DNA of 64,000 nt from an uncultured Prevotellaceae bacterium (GCA_947168395.1 CAMVLT010000003.1:124001-188000), one strand, 5' to 3'. Numbered from the stretch's first letter, positions 26,598 through 36,601 are shown. Translations and numbers: made by a program. The notes: generated by a model from the sequence alone, not told the origin.

Positions 26598-29012
26598 TTA
26601 CTTCATCTGCTCCAGCAGCCGGGCAAGGTTTTCGAGGTCGCGGGCGTCGACCTTCAGGTCGAGCAGGTTGCCGTTGCGGTCGAACAGCTTGTAGGTAGGC
26701 CAGCTGTGGACGTCAAGGTGGCGCTCGATGGCGCTTTGCTGTTCGGCGGGCAGGTTATAGTGGGCCACGTTCGGTCCGCTGACGTTATACTCCTTGATGA
26801 CGTTCTCCCACGACGTCTGCGGACTACTGTTGGCTAAGTAGAGGAACTCGATGTCGAAGTCCTTCAGCCGGGCGTACTCCTCGGTGGAGTGGCTGAGCGC
26901 CTCCTTGCAGGGGCCGCACCACGTGCCCCAGATGTCCAAGAGCACGAACTTGCCCTTGAACGGCTCAATAATCTTCTTCAGCAGCGCCTCGCCCTCGCTG
27001 AGGTCAGCCAGATTGTCGGACGATTTGAGCACCAGCTTGTCAAACTCGCGGTTCTCGATGGCGAGGTATCGGTCGTTCAGTTTCTCTATCTGCGCAATGG
27101 CAAGGGGATTGGCGGTCATGGCCTTCAGCGTGTCGATGATGGCGGGCGACAAGGCCGTGCGGCTGTGGTCAATCTCGTCGTAAACCATCTTGGAGAGGTA
27201 GATGTCCTTGATGAATGGAGAGGTGTGGAGCGAGTCGAGCGTCTTCCGGCCGTCTTTCAGTCGGAGATTCAGCAGATGTCCCCTTACCAGCTTTGAGGCT
27301 TTCGGCGCGTTGAGAATCTTCTCGGCACTCTTGATCAGGTCGGCATTCTTCTCGTTCAGTTCCTCGGCTATCTTCTGTTTCTCCTCATCGGTGGGAGCAG
27401 CCATCACCTTGGCCTGGGCGTCGGTGAGCCAGTCCTTCCAGCGGTTGAGTAGTGCCAGCTCTTCGTCGTTCGAGGCTATCTCGTCCACGAGGTCCAGATA
27501 GCTGACGGTGAACGTAGAATTGCGTCCACGTTCGGCATCGTCCAAGTAATCGCGGACAAACGTCCGCAGGTCGCGGTAGAGCGTGTAGGGGAAGGAACCG
27601 TCAAGCTTCGTCCAGAACGTGTCGTGGGCATAGCTTCGGGCGCTGGCTGACAGTTGGAAATCCTTTGTCATGAAACGGGCCTGTCCCAATTCGCGCGCCT
27701 GATTCCAGAGCATAAGCCCCTTCACAATCAGATTGAAGCGCGTCGAGAGCGTGGGCTGTGCCTGGCTGTGGGCATCGACGTCGGCATTATACGACTTGAG
27801 CAGGCTGTCAACGGATGCGACATAGCGGTCGAGGCGTTCCGGCGTGACTCTTCCTTCCGACCGCAACTCGTCAAGCATTTGGTTTCCCTGAAACATCGCT
27901 CCGCCACGCCAGTCGTAGATACTCTTGGCCAGCTCGTTCTGCAGTCGGCAGTCGTCGCCCATGAAGTAGCGGCGGCCCTCCTTGTAGTCGCAGAGCATGA
28001 AGTAGGTCTTGCCCGCCTCGAGTATGGTGTTGATGTAGCTGCGGCCCCAGTCGCAGTAGAACTCTGAACTGTTGAGCACGGGAATCTTCGCTGTGAAGCG
28101 GCCCAGGGAGTCCATGTCGGCATAGACCGACTCCTCGTCGTCGGTGAAGAAGTTCTGAACGGTGAACTCAAAGGTGTTCCCGCGCTTCAGCGCCTCGGGC
28201 ATGTCCTTCAGCCAGCCCACGACGGTCACGGTGTCCTCCCTGTAGCCCGTGTCGGCAAAGCTGGTGCGCGTGTCCTTCGTCGGGTAGTCGGGCACGTAGC
28301 GGCTGTTCATCATCGCGAGCACAGCCTTGCGGCCGCCAATCTCCATCGTGCGCGTTCCTTTCTTATCCTTGCCCACCGTGACCTTCAGTTCGTCGTTGCC
28401 GTTAGTCAGCAGCAGCTCGGCCTCGCCCGTCTTCGGGTTCACGTTGCGCTGCTTATAGTCCCAGAAACGGCAGTCGTAGACGGCGCAGTCTTCTGTGAAT
28501 GCTATCACCCAGTCGCCCGTCTGCGGGTTGCGCCAGTACGAGGGGAACAACTGCTTCCAGCGCTCCTCAACGGGCTTGACGCCCCTGAACTGGAAGGCCC
28601 GGTCGCCGTCGCCCTCGATGAAGTCGAACGAGCGGGTGCCCAGCGGCAGCGGCTGGAAGTGGAAGGCCATGTCGAGCTTGCAGTCCTTGCCGGTATAAGT
28701 TTCTGTGTCGAGCTCAATGCCGTCGGCCTTTGTGAGGGCATAGCGGCGGTCCCCCGCCTTCAGGTAGGTGTCGCCGGCAAACCGGAACCAGTTGCCGCGC
28801 CCGGGAAACGATATTTGTCGCGCCGTGATGTACACCACCGTCTCCGTGTCCTTCAGCTCCACCTTTGTGATGTCGAGCGAGAGGCTGGTGGCTCCGTCGC
28901 CGTAGGCGTTTCCATACTCGGTGGTGGGATTATCCCACACTTGTGATTTTTCTTTCGCTTGTCCCGCCAACGTGATGAGGGCAAGCAGCATGGTAATAAT
29001 GGTTTTGTTCAT
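26598..29012 (-). CDS. Large secreted TlpA-like thioredoxin-fold protein
   Basis: N-terminal signal; C-terminal FVLLDIWGTWCGPCKEALSHSTEEYARLKDFDIEFLYL. Confidence 0.85.
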   Translation of the reverse strand: MNKTIITMLLALITLAGQAKEKSQVWDNPTTEYGNAYGDGATSLSLDITKVELKDTETVVYITARQISFPGRGNWFRFAGDTYLKAGDRRYALTKADGIELDTETYTGKDCKLDMAFHFQPLPLGTRSFDFIEGDGDRAFQFRGVKPVEERWKQLFPSYWRNPQTGDWVIAFTEDCAVYDCRFWDYKQRNVNPKTGEAELLLTNGNDELKVTVGKDKKGTRTMEIGGRKAVLAMMNSRYVPDYPTKDTRTSFADTGYREDTVTVVGWLKDMPEALKRGNTFEFTVQNFFTDDEESVYADMDSLGRFTAKIPVLNSSEFYCDWGRSYINTILEAGKTYFMLCDYKEGRRYFMGDDCRLQNELAKSIYDWRGGAMFQGNQMLDELRSEGRVTPERLDRYVASVDSLLKSYNADVDAHSQAQPTLSTRFNLIVKGLMLWNQARELGQARFMTKDFQLSASARSYAHDTFWTKLDGSFPYTLYRDLRTFVRDYLDDAERGRNSTFTVSYLDLVDEIASNDEELALLNRWKDWLTDAQAKVMAAPTDEEKQKIAEELNEKNADLIKSAEKILNAPKASKLVRGHLLNLRLKDGRKTLDSLHTSPFIKDIYLSKMVYDEIDHSRTALSPAIIDTLKAMTANPLAIAQIEKLNDRYLAIENREFDKLVLKSSDNLADLSEGEALLKKIIEPFKGKFVLLDIWGTWCGPCKEALSHSTEEYARLKDFDIEFLYLANSSPQTSWENVIKEYNVSGPNVAHYNLPAEQQSAIERHLDVHSWPTYKLFDRNGNLLDLKVDARDLENLARLLEQMK

Positions 29013-29063
29013 GGTTTGATGAAAAAGAGCCCGCCACATATCTGGCAGGCTCCCGATGGATGA

Positions 29064-29711
29064 TTAAAGCTTGAACTTGTAGCCGACGGTAATCTGGAAC
29101 ACTTGGTTCTTATATGACTCATCAGAATGCTTCACAACGTTGGTCAAGCCGATGTTGTAGCGGGCGTCGATGACGATGGGCACTTTGAACTGGTAGGAAA
29201 CGCCAACGGGAATCGAGAAATCGAACTTCTCGAATTGATCCTTCATATCTTCATCTGTCTCTACTGTTGTACTCCCTGTTTTCTTAGTTAGCTTATAGCT
29301 GGCATTGGTTAAAAAGCCGAACTGTGCACCCGTCTTCACGGCGAAGCCACGGAACAAATAAATATTAGCAACAATTGGAACGGTGATGTAGCCTAATTCA
29401 ATCTTCCGGTCTTTATAATCTACGCCTAAGAAAGAAATATCTTCCCATGCAGTACCTTGCATAGAGTAATTAACTCCAGCAGCAAGGCTTAACATATTCA
29501 TAAGCTGATATTCGGCTTCAGCACCAATAATGCCACCACCGTTAGCAGTTTTATCGGCCTTAATACCACTAAACTCATAATCTGACATGTTGCTTAACAT
29601 AGAGCCGACACCACCCAGCTTGGGCTGGATACTGAATGTTCCCGGTTCAAACTGTGCGTTGGCACTCACAGCAGCCACCATCATGGCGGCAATCACAAAA
29701 AACTTTTTCAT
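29064..29711 (-). CDS. Outer membrane beta-barrel protein (PorT-like)
   Basis: Signal peptide, EAEYQLMNMLSLAAGVNYSMQG, terminal VGYKFKL. Confidence 0.8.
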   Translation of the reverse strand: MKKFFVIAAMMVAAVSANAQFEPGTFSIQPKLGGVGSMLSNMSDYEFSGIKADKTANGGGIIGAEAEYQLMNMLSLAAGVNYSMQGTAWEDISFLGVDYKDRKIELGYITVPIVANIYLFRGFAVKTGAQFGFLTNASYKLTKKTGSTTVETDEDMKDQFEKFDFSIPVGVSYQFKVPIVIDARYNIGLTNVVKHSDESYKNQVFQITVGYKFKL

Positions 29712-29753
29712 ACGTTTTACGTTTAAAGGGTTAATACTATAGTAATGATATGA

Positions 29754-31346
29754 TCAAAATTCGGAGGTAAAGTGGAACTGTATGTGCTCGAAGTCCTGCT
29801 GCGCCATAGAGAGCATATAGCCTGAGTCAGCAAGGAAGACATCGCGGCCCTCCTTGTCCTTGGCCATGTACTGGTACTTGCGTTTCTTGAAGGCTTCCAG
29901 TTCTTTTTCGTCGTCGGAGGAAATCCAGCAGGCCTTGTAGAGGTGGACGGGCTCCCAGCGGCAGCGGGCGTTGTACTCGTTCTCCAAGCGGTACTGGATG
30001 ACCTCGAACTGCAGTTGGCCGACGGTTCCGATAATCTTGCGGTTGTTGAACTGGTTGACGAAGAGCTGGGCGACGCCCTCGTCCATCAACTGGTCGATGC
30101 CCTTCTGCAGCTGCTTGGCCTTCATGGGGTCGTCGTTCTCAATGTATTTAAAGAGTTCCGGCGAGAACGAGGGCAGTCCGCGGAAGTGCAGCTGCTCGCC
30201 CTCGGTGATGGTGTCGCCAATCTTGAAGATGCCGCCTGTGTCGGGCAGTCCGACGATGTCGCCTGGCCACGCCTCGTCGATGGTCGACTTGCGCTGGGCC
30301 ATGAACTGCGTGGGCGAAGTGAAGCGCATGGTCTTGCCCTGACGCACATGGAGGTAGGGCTGGTTGCGCTGGAACTTGCCTGAGCAGACCTTGCAGAAGG
30401 CGATGCACGAGCGGTGGTTGGGGTCGATGTTGGCAGTAATCTTGAAGATGAAGCCGGTGAACTTCGGCTCCTCGGGCTGCACCTCGCGCTCCTCGGCCTT
30501 CGTGGGACGAGGCGACGGGGCAATCTCGACAAAGCAGTTCAGCAATTCCTGCACGCCGAAGTTGTTGAGAGCTGAGCCGAAGAAGACGGGAGCCACCTCG
30601 GCCTGACGGTAGGTCTCGACGTCGAACTCAGGGTAGACGCCGTCTACCAGTTCCAGGTCTTCGCGCAGCTTCTCGGCATTGTCGTCCCCTACTTTCTCGT
30701 TAAGCTCGGGGGAACCGAGCTCCACACTGACCTTCTCGGTGACGCGCTGCTTGTCGGGGGTGAAGAGGTCAAGCTTCTGCTCGTAGATGTTGTAGACCCC
30801 CTTAAACTTGGCACCCTGGTTGATGGGCCAGCTGAGCGGGCGCACCTTGATTTCCAGTTCCTGTTCCAGTTCGTCGAGCAGGTCGAAGGGGTCGCGGCCC
30901 TCGCGGTCCATCTTATTGATGAAGATGATGACAGGGGTCTTACGCATACGGCAGACGGTCATCAGCTTGCGGGTCTGGGTCTCCACGCCCTTGGCACCAT
31001 CGACCACGATGATGGCTGAGTCAACGGCGGTCAGCGTGCGGAAGGTGTCCTCGGCAAAGTCCTGGTGACCCGGGGTATCGAGGATATTCACTTTGTACTC
31101 GATGTCCTTACCGTCTGGCGTATAGTCAAACTCCATGACTGACGTAGAGACCGAGATACCACGCTGTTTCTCGATGTCCATCCAGTCGCTGGTAGCGGTC
31201 TTCTTAATCTTATTGTTCTTCACAGCGCCAGCCACTTGTATCTGTCCGCCGAAAAGCAGGAACTTCTCGGTCAGGGTGGTCTTACCGGCGTCAGGGTGCG
31301 ATATAATCGCAAACGTCCTTCTTCTTTCTATTTCTTGATTCATCAT
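29754..31346 (-). CDS. prfC: Peptide chain release factor 3
   Basis: [60 protein letters not shown]. Confidence 0.97.
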   Translation of the reverse strand: MMNQEIERRRTFAIISHPDAGKTTLTEKFLLFGGQIQVAGAVKNNKIKKTATSDWMDIEKQRGISVSTSVMEFDYTPDGKDIEYKVNILDTPGHQDFAEDTFRTLTAVDSAIIVVDGAKGVETQTRKLMTVCRMRKTPVIIFINKMDREGRDPFDLLDELEQELEIKVRPLSWPINQGAKFKGVYNIYEQKLDLFTPDKQRVTEKVSVELGSPELNEKVGDDNAEKLREDLELVDGVYPEFDVETYRQAEVAPVFFGSALNNFGVQELLNCFVEIAPSPRPTKAEEREVQPEEPKFTGFIFKITANIDPNHRSCIAFCKVCSGKFQRNQPYLHVRQGKTMRFTSPTQFMAQRKSTIDEAWPGDIVGLPDTGGIFKIGDTITEGEQLHFRGLPSFSPELFKYIENDDPMKAKQLQKGIDQLMDEGVAQLFVNQFNNRKIIGTVGQLQFEVIQYRLENEYNARCRWEPVHLYKACWISSDDEKELEAFKKRKYQYMAKDKEGRDVFLADSGYMLSMAQQDFEHIQFHFTSEF

Positions 31347-31351
31347 ATCTG

Positions 31352-31410
31352 TTTTGGCACGGATTACACGGATTACTCTTGTTCTTTTACCGTGTATCGT
31401 TTATTTTCTG
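31352..31410. repeat. Extra (solo) end of a GxxExxY cassette
   Basis: TTTTGGCACGGATTACACGGATTACTCTTGTTCTTTTACCGTGTATCGTTTATTTTCTG, direct copy of 31416-31483 lacking one 9-mer. Confidence 0.9.
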
Positions 31411-31414
31411 TTTT

Positions 31415-31449
31415 ATTTTGGCACGGATTACACGGATTAACACGGATTT
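31415..31449. repeat. Left arm of a 35-bp perfect inverted repeat (CACGGATTA words)
   Basis: ATTTTGGCACGGATTACACGGATTAACACGGATTT = exact reverse complement of 31848-31882. Confidence 0.97.
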
Positions 31450-31844
31450 TCTTGTTCTTTTACCGTGTACCGCTTATTATCTGTTTGTATCTTTCTCTTT
31501 ACTTTCACAGAGTGACCGAAATTGATAAGCAGGCCTATCTCTTTATGACAAGCTATTAAATAATTCACCAGTTGCCATTCGTGTTCTGGTCGTAAATCTG
31601 CAACCGCTTTTAATTCAATAATCACTTTGTCCTCGACTATCATGTCGGGAATATAATGCCCAACCACCTCTCCTTTATAATATACATCTATCGGTTTCTG
31701 ACACTCACACTTCATACCACGTCTTGACAATTCCTTATACAGTGCATTCCCATAGACCGCCTCCAAGAAGCCAAATCCAAGCTCCCTGTGCACCTCCTGT
31801 GCTGCACCGATAATCTTTCTTGTTATTTCTTCATCGTACAACAT
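31437..31844 (-). CDS. GxxExxY protein (PDDEXK_3 family)
   Basis: GFGFLEAVYGNAL (GFLEAVY = GxxExxY); VVGHYIPDMIVEDKVIIELKAV (PD...ExK); CHKEIGLLINFG; last codons ENPC* come from the inverted repeat. Confidence 0.95.
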   Translation of the reverse strand: MLYDEEITRKIIGAAQEVHRELGFGFLEAVYGNALYKELSRRGMKCECQKPIDVYYKGEVVGHYIPDMIVEDKVIIELKAVADLRPEHEWQLVNYLIACHKEIGLLINFGHSVKVKRKIQTDNKRYTVKEQENPC

Positions 31845-31847
31845 AAT

Positions 31848-31882
31848 AAATCCGTGTTAATCCGTGTAATCCGTGCCAAAAT
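31848..31882. repeat. Right arm of the 35-bp perfect inverted repeat
   Basis: AAATCCGTGTTAATCCGTGTAATCCGTGCCAAAAT, 3 nt from the GxxExxY start codon. Confidence 0.97.
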
Positions 31883-31900
31883 CTTATCCACCCCGGGCGA

Positions 31901-33433
31901 TTACTCCCCTCTTGCGTTAACGTAATGTCCGTCGGGGCCGATTTCGCGGCTTTGGATGTTCTTGTCGAGCGGGTTTTCGGAGAAAAAGTTCTTGGCTCCC
32001 GGTTGGTCACAGAGGTTCATTGTACCGAGGTTCTGCGTGGGGTGATAGACGGCACAACCCATCAGTATGAACTCACGGTCGAAGCTGAACAGCGCCGCAT
32101 CGCCCCAGTTGGCAAAGAAGCGGCAGTCCTCGAACACCGTACCCACACAGCCCTGACTCTCGATGAGGGCATACTCACGGTTGTTGAAGAAGTCGCAATG
32201 GGTAGAGTGAACGGCCTCGCAGTTACGCAGCTGCATAATGCCGTAGGTGCAGTCGTGGATGTTGCTGGAGTAGAGCGAGAAGCTGTTAGTGCCCTCGAGT
32301 TCAAGGCCGTAAGTGCCGCAGCCGTAGAGGTCGCTGTTGATGACCATATTCCTCCAGCCACGTGTTACGCCGATAACGCCGCCCTGACAATAGCCGCCCT
32401 CGGTATGGCCGATGGTGAGGTTGCTGACGGTACACTGGCTGCAGTCGACGAAGCGCAGGCAGAAGGCGTAGCGAGGGTCAACCACGATGCGCGAGTTCTG
32501 CTCACCCTCGATAAGGAGCTGCTTCATGTTGACGAGCGTCAGCTGACGGCCGTCGAACACCTCCTCGCTGACCACCGTCTCACGACCGCCGGCGACGCCG
32601 CTCGAAGCGTCGGGCATCCACATCTTGTAACGGGTGCGGAAACGGCTCTGGTCGTTAAGTATCGGCGTGAGGTTGATTTCCGTGTTCTTGGCTACCAGCA
32701 CGTTGCGGTTCGAGCCAAGAGCGTTGAGGAACTGCTCGGCGGTGTAGACGCGGATATAGTCGTCGTCCTTGTACTTGATGTTCTCGCCGAAGCTGCCGGT
32801 GTGTGCCGGAGCCGAAACCTGTACGTTGCCAGCCGGACGGCCCAACTGCTCCTGGTCGAACTTGGCACCATTCCACTTCATCAGTATCTGCACCTCCTGT
32901 TGGGCATGGATGGTGGCCATGATGTCCTTGCCGGCCTGCGGCAAGGCGTAGGTCACCTCCGGCCTGACGTGAATGCCGGCACCGAGTTCGGTGTTCAAGG
33001 TTTGTGTCATTCTTTTTGTCTGGTTGTCGTAGGTATAGAACTTCAGTCCGGTGAACTGTGCGGTCACGGGCTTCCCCTGCTCTATGCAGCCACGGTTCAC
33101 GCCCAAGAGCTTGTGCTTGCCGTCCTTGCAGTTCCAGAAACAGAACTCTGTGTAGCTATACGTATTGGCCGTGTAGCGCTTGTCGTAACGGATAAAGCCG
33201 TTTTTCACGTCGACGGTAAAGGAAGCACCATTGCTCAACGCCTTGCCCTGTTGGCGTGACTCCCAGTCTTCCCAGATGCCTTTTATCATTTCTTCATCGT
33301 CTTCCTGCGACAAGTAGGTTGTCACAAAATCAGCAATGGTAGGCGTTGCGCCCTTGTAATTGACGCGGATGCCCTGTGCCTGCATTGCCATCCCCATCAT
33401 CATGAAGATGGCTAAAAGAATGGTTCTGTTCAT
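31901..33433 (-). CDS. Secreted right-handed parallel beta-helix repeat protein
   Basis: Signal peptide; NLTIGHTEGGYCQGGVIGVTRGWRNMVINSDLYGCGTYGLELEGTNSFSLYSSNIHDCTYGIMQLRNC repeats. Confidence 0.82.
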   Translation of the reverse strand: MNRTILLAIFMMMGMAMQAQGIRVNYKGATPTIADFVTTYLSQEDDEEMIKGIWEDWESRQQGKALSNGASFTVDVKNGFIRYDKRYTANTYSYTEFCFWNCKDGKHKLLGVNRGCIEQGKPVTAQFTGLKFYTYDNQTKRMTQTLNTELGAGIHVRPEVTYALPQAGKDIMATIHAQQEVQILMKWNGAKFDQEQLGRPAGNVQVSAPAHTGSFGENIKYKDDDYIRVYTAEQFLNALGSNRNVLVAKNTEINLTPILNDQSRFRTRYKMWMPDASSGVAGGRETVVSEEVFDGRQLTLVNMKQLLIEGEQNSRIVVDPRYAFCLRFVDCSQCTVSNLTIGHTEGGYCQGGVIGVTRGWRNMVINSDLYGCGTYGLELEGTNSFSLYSSNIHDCTYGIMQLRNCEAVHSTHCDFFNNREYALIESQGCVGTVFEDCRFFANWGDAALFSFDREFILMGCAVYHPTQNLGTMNLCDQPGAKNFFSENPLDKNIQSREIGPDGHYVNARGE

Positions 33434-34296
33434 GATTCATTAGTTAATAGCAATTGTGAAATACACTCCCTCAACGACTCCTCCCAGTAAGGAATTTCAA
33501 GACCGTAGGTCTGTTTGATTTTGGTCTTGTCGAGCACGGAGTAGTGCGGACGGGCGGCAGGAGTGGGATACTCTGAGGTATGCAGCGGTCGGACGTGGCA
33601 GGTGGTGATGCCAGCTATGCGGTGAATGGCTTTGGTGAAATCATACCACGATATAACGCCCTCATTGCTAAAGTGATAAACGCCAGGATTAACGCCTTGG
33701 TTAATAGCCTCAAAGATAGCTACTGCCAAATCGCGGGCGTAGGTCGGAGTACCTATCTGATCGAAGATGACTCCCAACTCGGACTTTTCCTTGCCCAACC
33801 GTATCATCGTCTTCACGAAGTTGTTGCCAAACGTGGAGTAGAGCCATGCCGTACGAATAATCATGGTACGGCTGCAGGCCTGCTGCGCCGCCTGTTCGCC
33901 TGCCAACTTCGTGCGGCCATAGACGCTGTTGGGACAGACGGGGTCGCTCTCAACGTATGGAGTGTGGTTCGTGCCGTCGAATACGTAATCGGTGCTGATT
34001 TGTATCAGCCAGCCACCACGCAGCTCAACAGCCTCAGCCAGATAGCCGGGAGCCACGCGGTTCAGCAGGTCACACAACTCAACGTTACTCTCGGCCTTGT
34101 CCACAGCAGTATAGGCAGCACAGTTGACGATACCGTCCACGTGGTTCTCGTTCACAAACTGTAGGATGGCTTCGCGGTCGGTGATGTCAAGCTCGGCCAC
34201 ATCCGTATTAAAATAGGTATGCTGGGGATTCTCCTTCTCCAGCAACTGCATTTCATTTCCTAATTGGCCATTACAGCCAGTAATCAAAATGTTCAT
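33430..34296 (-). CDS. rfbD: dTDP-4-dehydrorhamnose reductase
   Basis: MNILITGCNGQLGNEMQ; VNCAAYTAVDKAE; ISTDYVFDGTNHTPYVESDPVCPNSVYGRTKLAGEQ. Confidence 0.96.
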   Translation of the reverse strand: MNILITGCNGQLGNEMQLLEKENPQHTYFNTDVAELDITDREAILQFVNENHVDGIVNCAAYTAVDKAESNVELCDLLNRVAPGYLAEAVELRGGWLIQISTDYVFDGTNHTPYVESDPVCPNSVYGRTKLAGEQAAQQACSRTMIIRTAWLYSTFGNNFVKTMIRLGKEKSELGVIFDQIGTPTYARDLAVAIFEAINQGVNPGVYHFSNEGVISWYDFTKAIHRIAGITTCHVRPLHTSEYPTPAARPHYSVLDKTKIKQTYGLEIPYWEESLRECISQLLLTNES

Positions 34297-34841
34297 TATT
34301 CAAACTTTAATCCTTCTTCTTTGTCTTTCTTGTAATAATCACTCAGCATGCCGATGAACGTCGAGATTTCCTTGACGGCATGCTGGGTATTAGGGGTAAT
34401 CTCTTTCTTCTGTAAGCGTAGCATCATAACACCGTAGAGCGAGTTGAAACAGGTTTCAATCTCGTTCTCCTGCTTGTTGGCTCCTCGGTTGCGCAGTTCG
34501 ACGATGAACGGCAGCACCTTGTAGTAGGCCGTGTTGTAGAAAGGGAACTTCGGCGATTCCAGCAGCTGTGTGTGCAAATCAATCAGCATCTGTAGCGTCA
34601 CCTTATTGATTTGGAGGTGTCCCTGTTCGCGGCATCCCTCCTGGTTCATCATCCGGATGAGGTTGCCAAACCAGTCGAGTTCCTCCTCCTTCTGCTCATC
34701 GCTGTAGTCGAAGCGCTCCACATACTCCCGCTTGATAAGAGGCAGGGAGCAGCCGAAAGCACGTATCGTGTCCTCTATCTGCCACATATACAGCAGATAC
34801 TCAGCAATGTTACTCTTTCGTAATTCGTGTGCAATAAACAT
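34296..34841 (-). CDS. DUF4924 family protein
   Basis: MFIAHELRKSNIAEYLLYMWQIEDTIRAF. Confidence 0.8.
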   Translation of the reverse strand: MFIAHELRKSNIAEYLLYMWQIEDTIRAFGCSLPLIKREYVERFDYSDEQKEEELDWFGNLIRMMNQEGCREQGHLQINKVTLQMLIDLHTQLLESPKFPFYNTAYYKVLPFIVELRNRGANKQENEIETCFNSLYGVMMLRLQKKEITPNTQHAVKEISTFIGMLSDYYKKDKEEGLKFE

Positions 34842-34846
34842 TGTTT

Positions 34847-35509
34847 TTAAAATCTTAACAGGTTCGTGGTCGTACCTAATAGCATGATAATGCTGCCGAT
34901 AATCACAGCTACGCCAATAAATTGATTGATAATCCTGATGCCATTGTTGTCGAACTTCATACGGATTTTGTCAACCAGCCACGTCAGCCCCCACCACCAC
35001 AGCAACGCGCCGCCCACAATGCTGGCAAAGCCCACCAACATCTCGAATGGGTGGTCGGGCAGCACGAAGGCAAACTGTGCATACATGGCCAGGAACAAGA
35101 AGATAATCAGCGGATTGGAGAACGTCACCAAGAAAGCCGTCCACGTATTGTACCACAACGTTCCTTTCTGCTGCCCCGAAACGTGCATCTTGCGCGTCGG
35201 GTCGGAATGATAGGTATAATAGCCGAAACACATCAGCATGACACTACCAGCTATCTGAAGGTAGAAGCGGTTCTGGTCGTTGTTGATTAAGTCCATGACG
35301 AACGACATGCCAAAGCCCGCAAAGCCGGCATAGAGGATGTCGCTAATGGCTGCCCCCACACCTGTGGCAAGACCATACCAGCGTCCTTTGTTCAGCGTTC
35401 GTTGCACACAAAGTAAGCCCACCGGACCCATTGGAGCCGATGCTATCATCCCTATGAGCATGCCCTTGAAGATGAAGTCCAATATGTTAATTGGCATGTG
35501 AAATGGCAT
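34847..35509 (-). CDS. LysE family translocator
   Basis: FKGMLIGMIASAPMGPVGLLCVQRTLNKGRWYGLATGVGAAISD; NPLIIFLFLAMYAQF; start at MPFHMPIN. Confidence 0.9.
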   Translation of the reverse strand: MPFHMPINILDFIFKGMLIGMIASAPMGPVGLLCVQRTLNKGRWYGLATGVGAAISDILYAGFAGFGMSFVMDLINNDQNRFYLQIAGSVMLMCFGYYTYHSDPTRKMHVSGQQKGTLWYNTWTAFLVTFSNPLIIFLFLAMYAQFAFVLPDHPFEMLVGFASIVGGALLWWWGLTWLVDKIRMKFDNNGIRIINQFIGVAVIIGSIIMLLGTTTNLLRF

Positions 35510-35617
35510 AGCGAGTGCAAAGTTACGAAAAAAATAATAAAATAGGCAACACGTTTGGGATTTTTTTCGTACCTTTGCAACTAAATTACGTAAAACCAAT
35601 AAAAACATAAGACTATT

Positions 35618-36601
35618 ATGAACGAACAGCAAGGAATGAAGCCATACGTTATTGGCTTGGATTTAGGAGGAACGAACTCCGTGTTTGGAATCGTTGACGC
35701 CCGAGGCGACATCAAAGCTACGACGGCCATCAAGACCGGCGGCTTTGCCAATGCCGACGATTATGTGGACGCATGTATTGAGGCTCTGCAGGTCATCATC
35801 GAGCAGGTGGGCGGCCTTGAGAAAATCAAGGCGATGGGCATCGGTGCTCCTAACGGTAATTACTATAACGGCACTATAGAGTTTGCGCCGAACCTGCCGT
35901 GGGCTCACGATTGTGTTGTGCCTCTGGCCAAGATGTTCAGCGACCGATTAGGTGGCATCCCCGTGGCACTTACCAACGATGCCAACGCTGCTGCCTTAGG
36001 CGAAATGGTCTATGGCGTTGCGCGCGGCATGAAGAACTTCATCGTCATCACCTTGGGAACTGGTGTGGGATCTGGAATCGTGGTGAACGGACAGTTGCTT
36101 TATGGTCACGACGGTTTTGCCGGTGAACTGGGCCATGTGACGATGGTGCGTGGTGCTGAGGGACGCAGTTGTGGTTGCGGACGCACGGGCTGCCTGGAGG
36201 CTTACTGTTCGGCAACCGGCGTGGCCCGCACAGCTCGCGAACTATTAACCCAAACAACCCGTCCCAGCCTCCTGCGTGAGATGAACCCCGAGGACATTAC
36301 CTCTTTGGATGTCTCTATTGCTGCCGGAAAGGGTGACGAACTGGCCAACGAAATCTACCAGTTCACAGGTAAGATGCTTGGCGAAGCCTGCGCCGACTTC
36401 GCAGCCTTCTCCTCGCCCGAGGCTTTTATTTTCTTCGGTGGCATGGTCAAGGCCGGCGAACTGATTATGAAGCCTATCCGTGAGGCTTACAACAAGCACG
36501 TCATGAACGTGTTCAAGGGCAAGGCTAAGTTCCTGGTCAGTGGTCTCGATGGCGCAAGTGCTGCTGTGCTTGGTGCCTCGGCTATCGGATGGGAAATCTG
36601 A
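35618..36601 (+). CDS. ROK family glucokinase
   Basis: VIGLDLGGTNSVFGIVD; GTGVGSGIVVNGQLLYGHDGFAGELGHVTM; CGCGRTGCLEAYCS. Confidence 0.95.
   Translation: MNEQQGMKPYVIGLDLGGTNSVFGIVDARGDIKATTAIKTGGFANADDYVDACIEALQVIIEQVGGLEKIKAMGIGAPNGNYYNGTIEFAPNLPWAHDCVVPLAKMFSDRLGGIPVALTNDANAAALGEMVYGVARGMKNFIVITLGTGVGSGIVVNGQLLYGHDGFAGELGHVTMVRGAEGRSCGCGRTGCLEAYCSATGVARTARELLTQTTRPSLLREMNPEDITSLDVSIAAGKGDELANEIYQFTGKMLGEACADFAAFSSPEAFIFFGGMVKAGELIMKPIREAYNKHVMNVFKGKAKFLVSGLDGASAAVLGASAIGWEI

Noticed and set aside
31416-31432. TTGGCACGGATTACACG in the GxxExxY arm as a sigma54 promoter
   Set aside because: Has a -24-like TTGGCACG but no TTGC at the -12 position.
31352-31449. CACGGATTA arrays considered as a CRISPR array
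   Set aside because: Unit is 9-10 nt without spacers and lies in inverted arms around one gene; no cas genes in the window.
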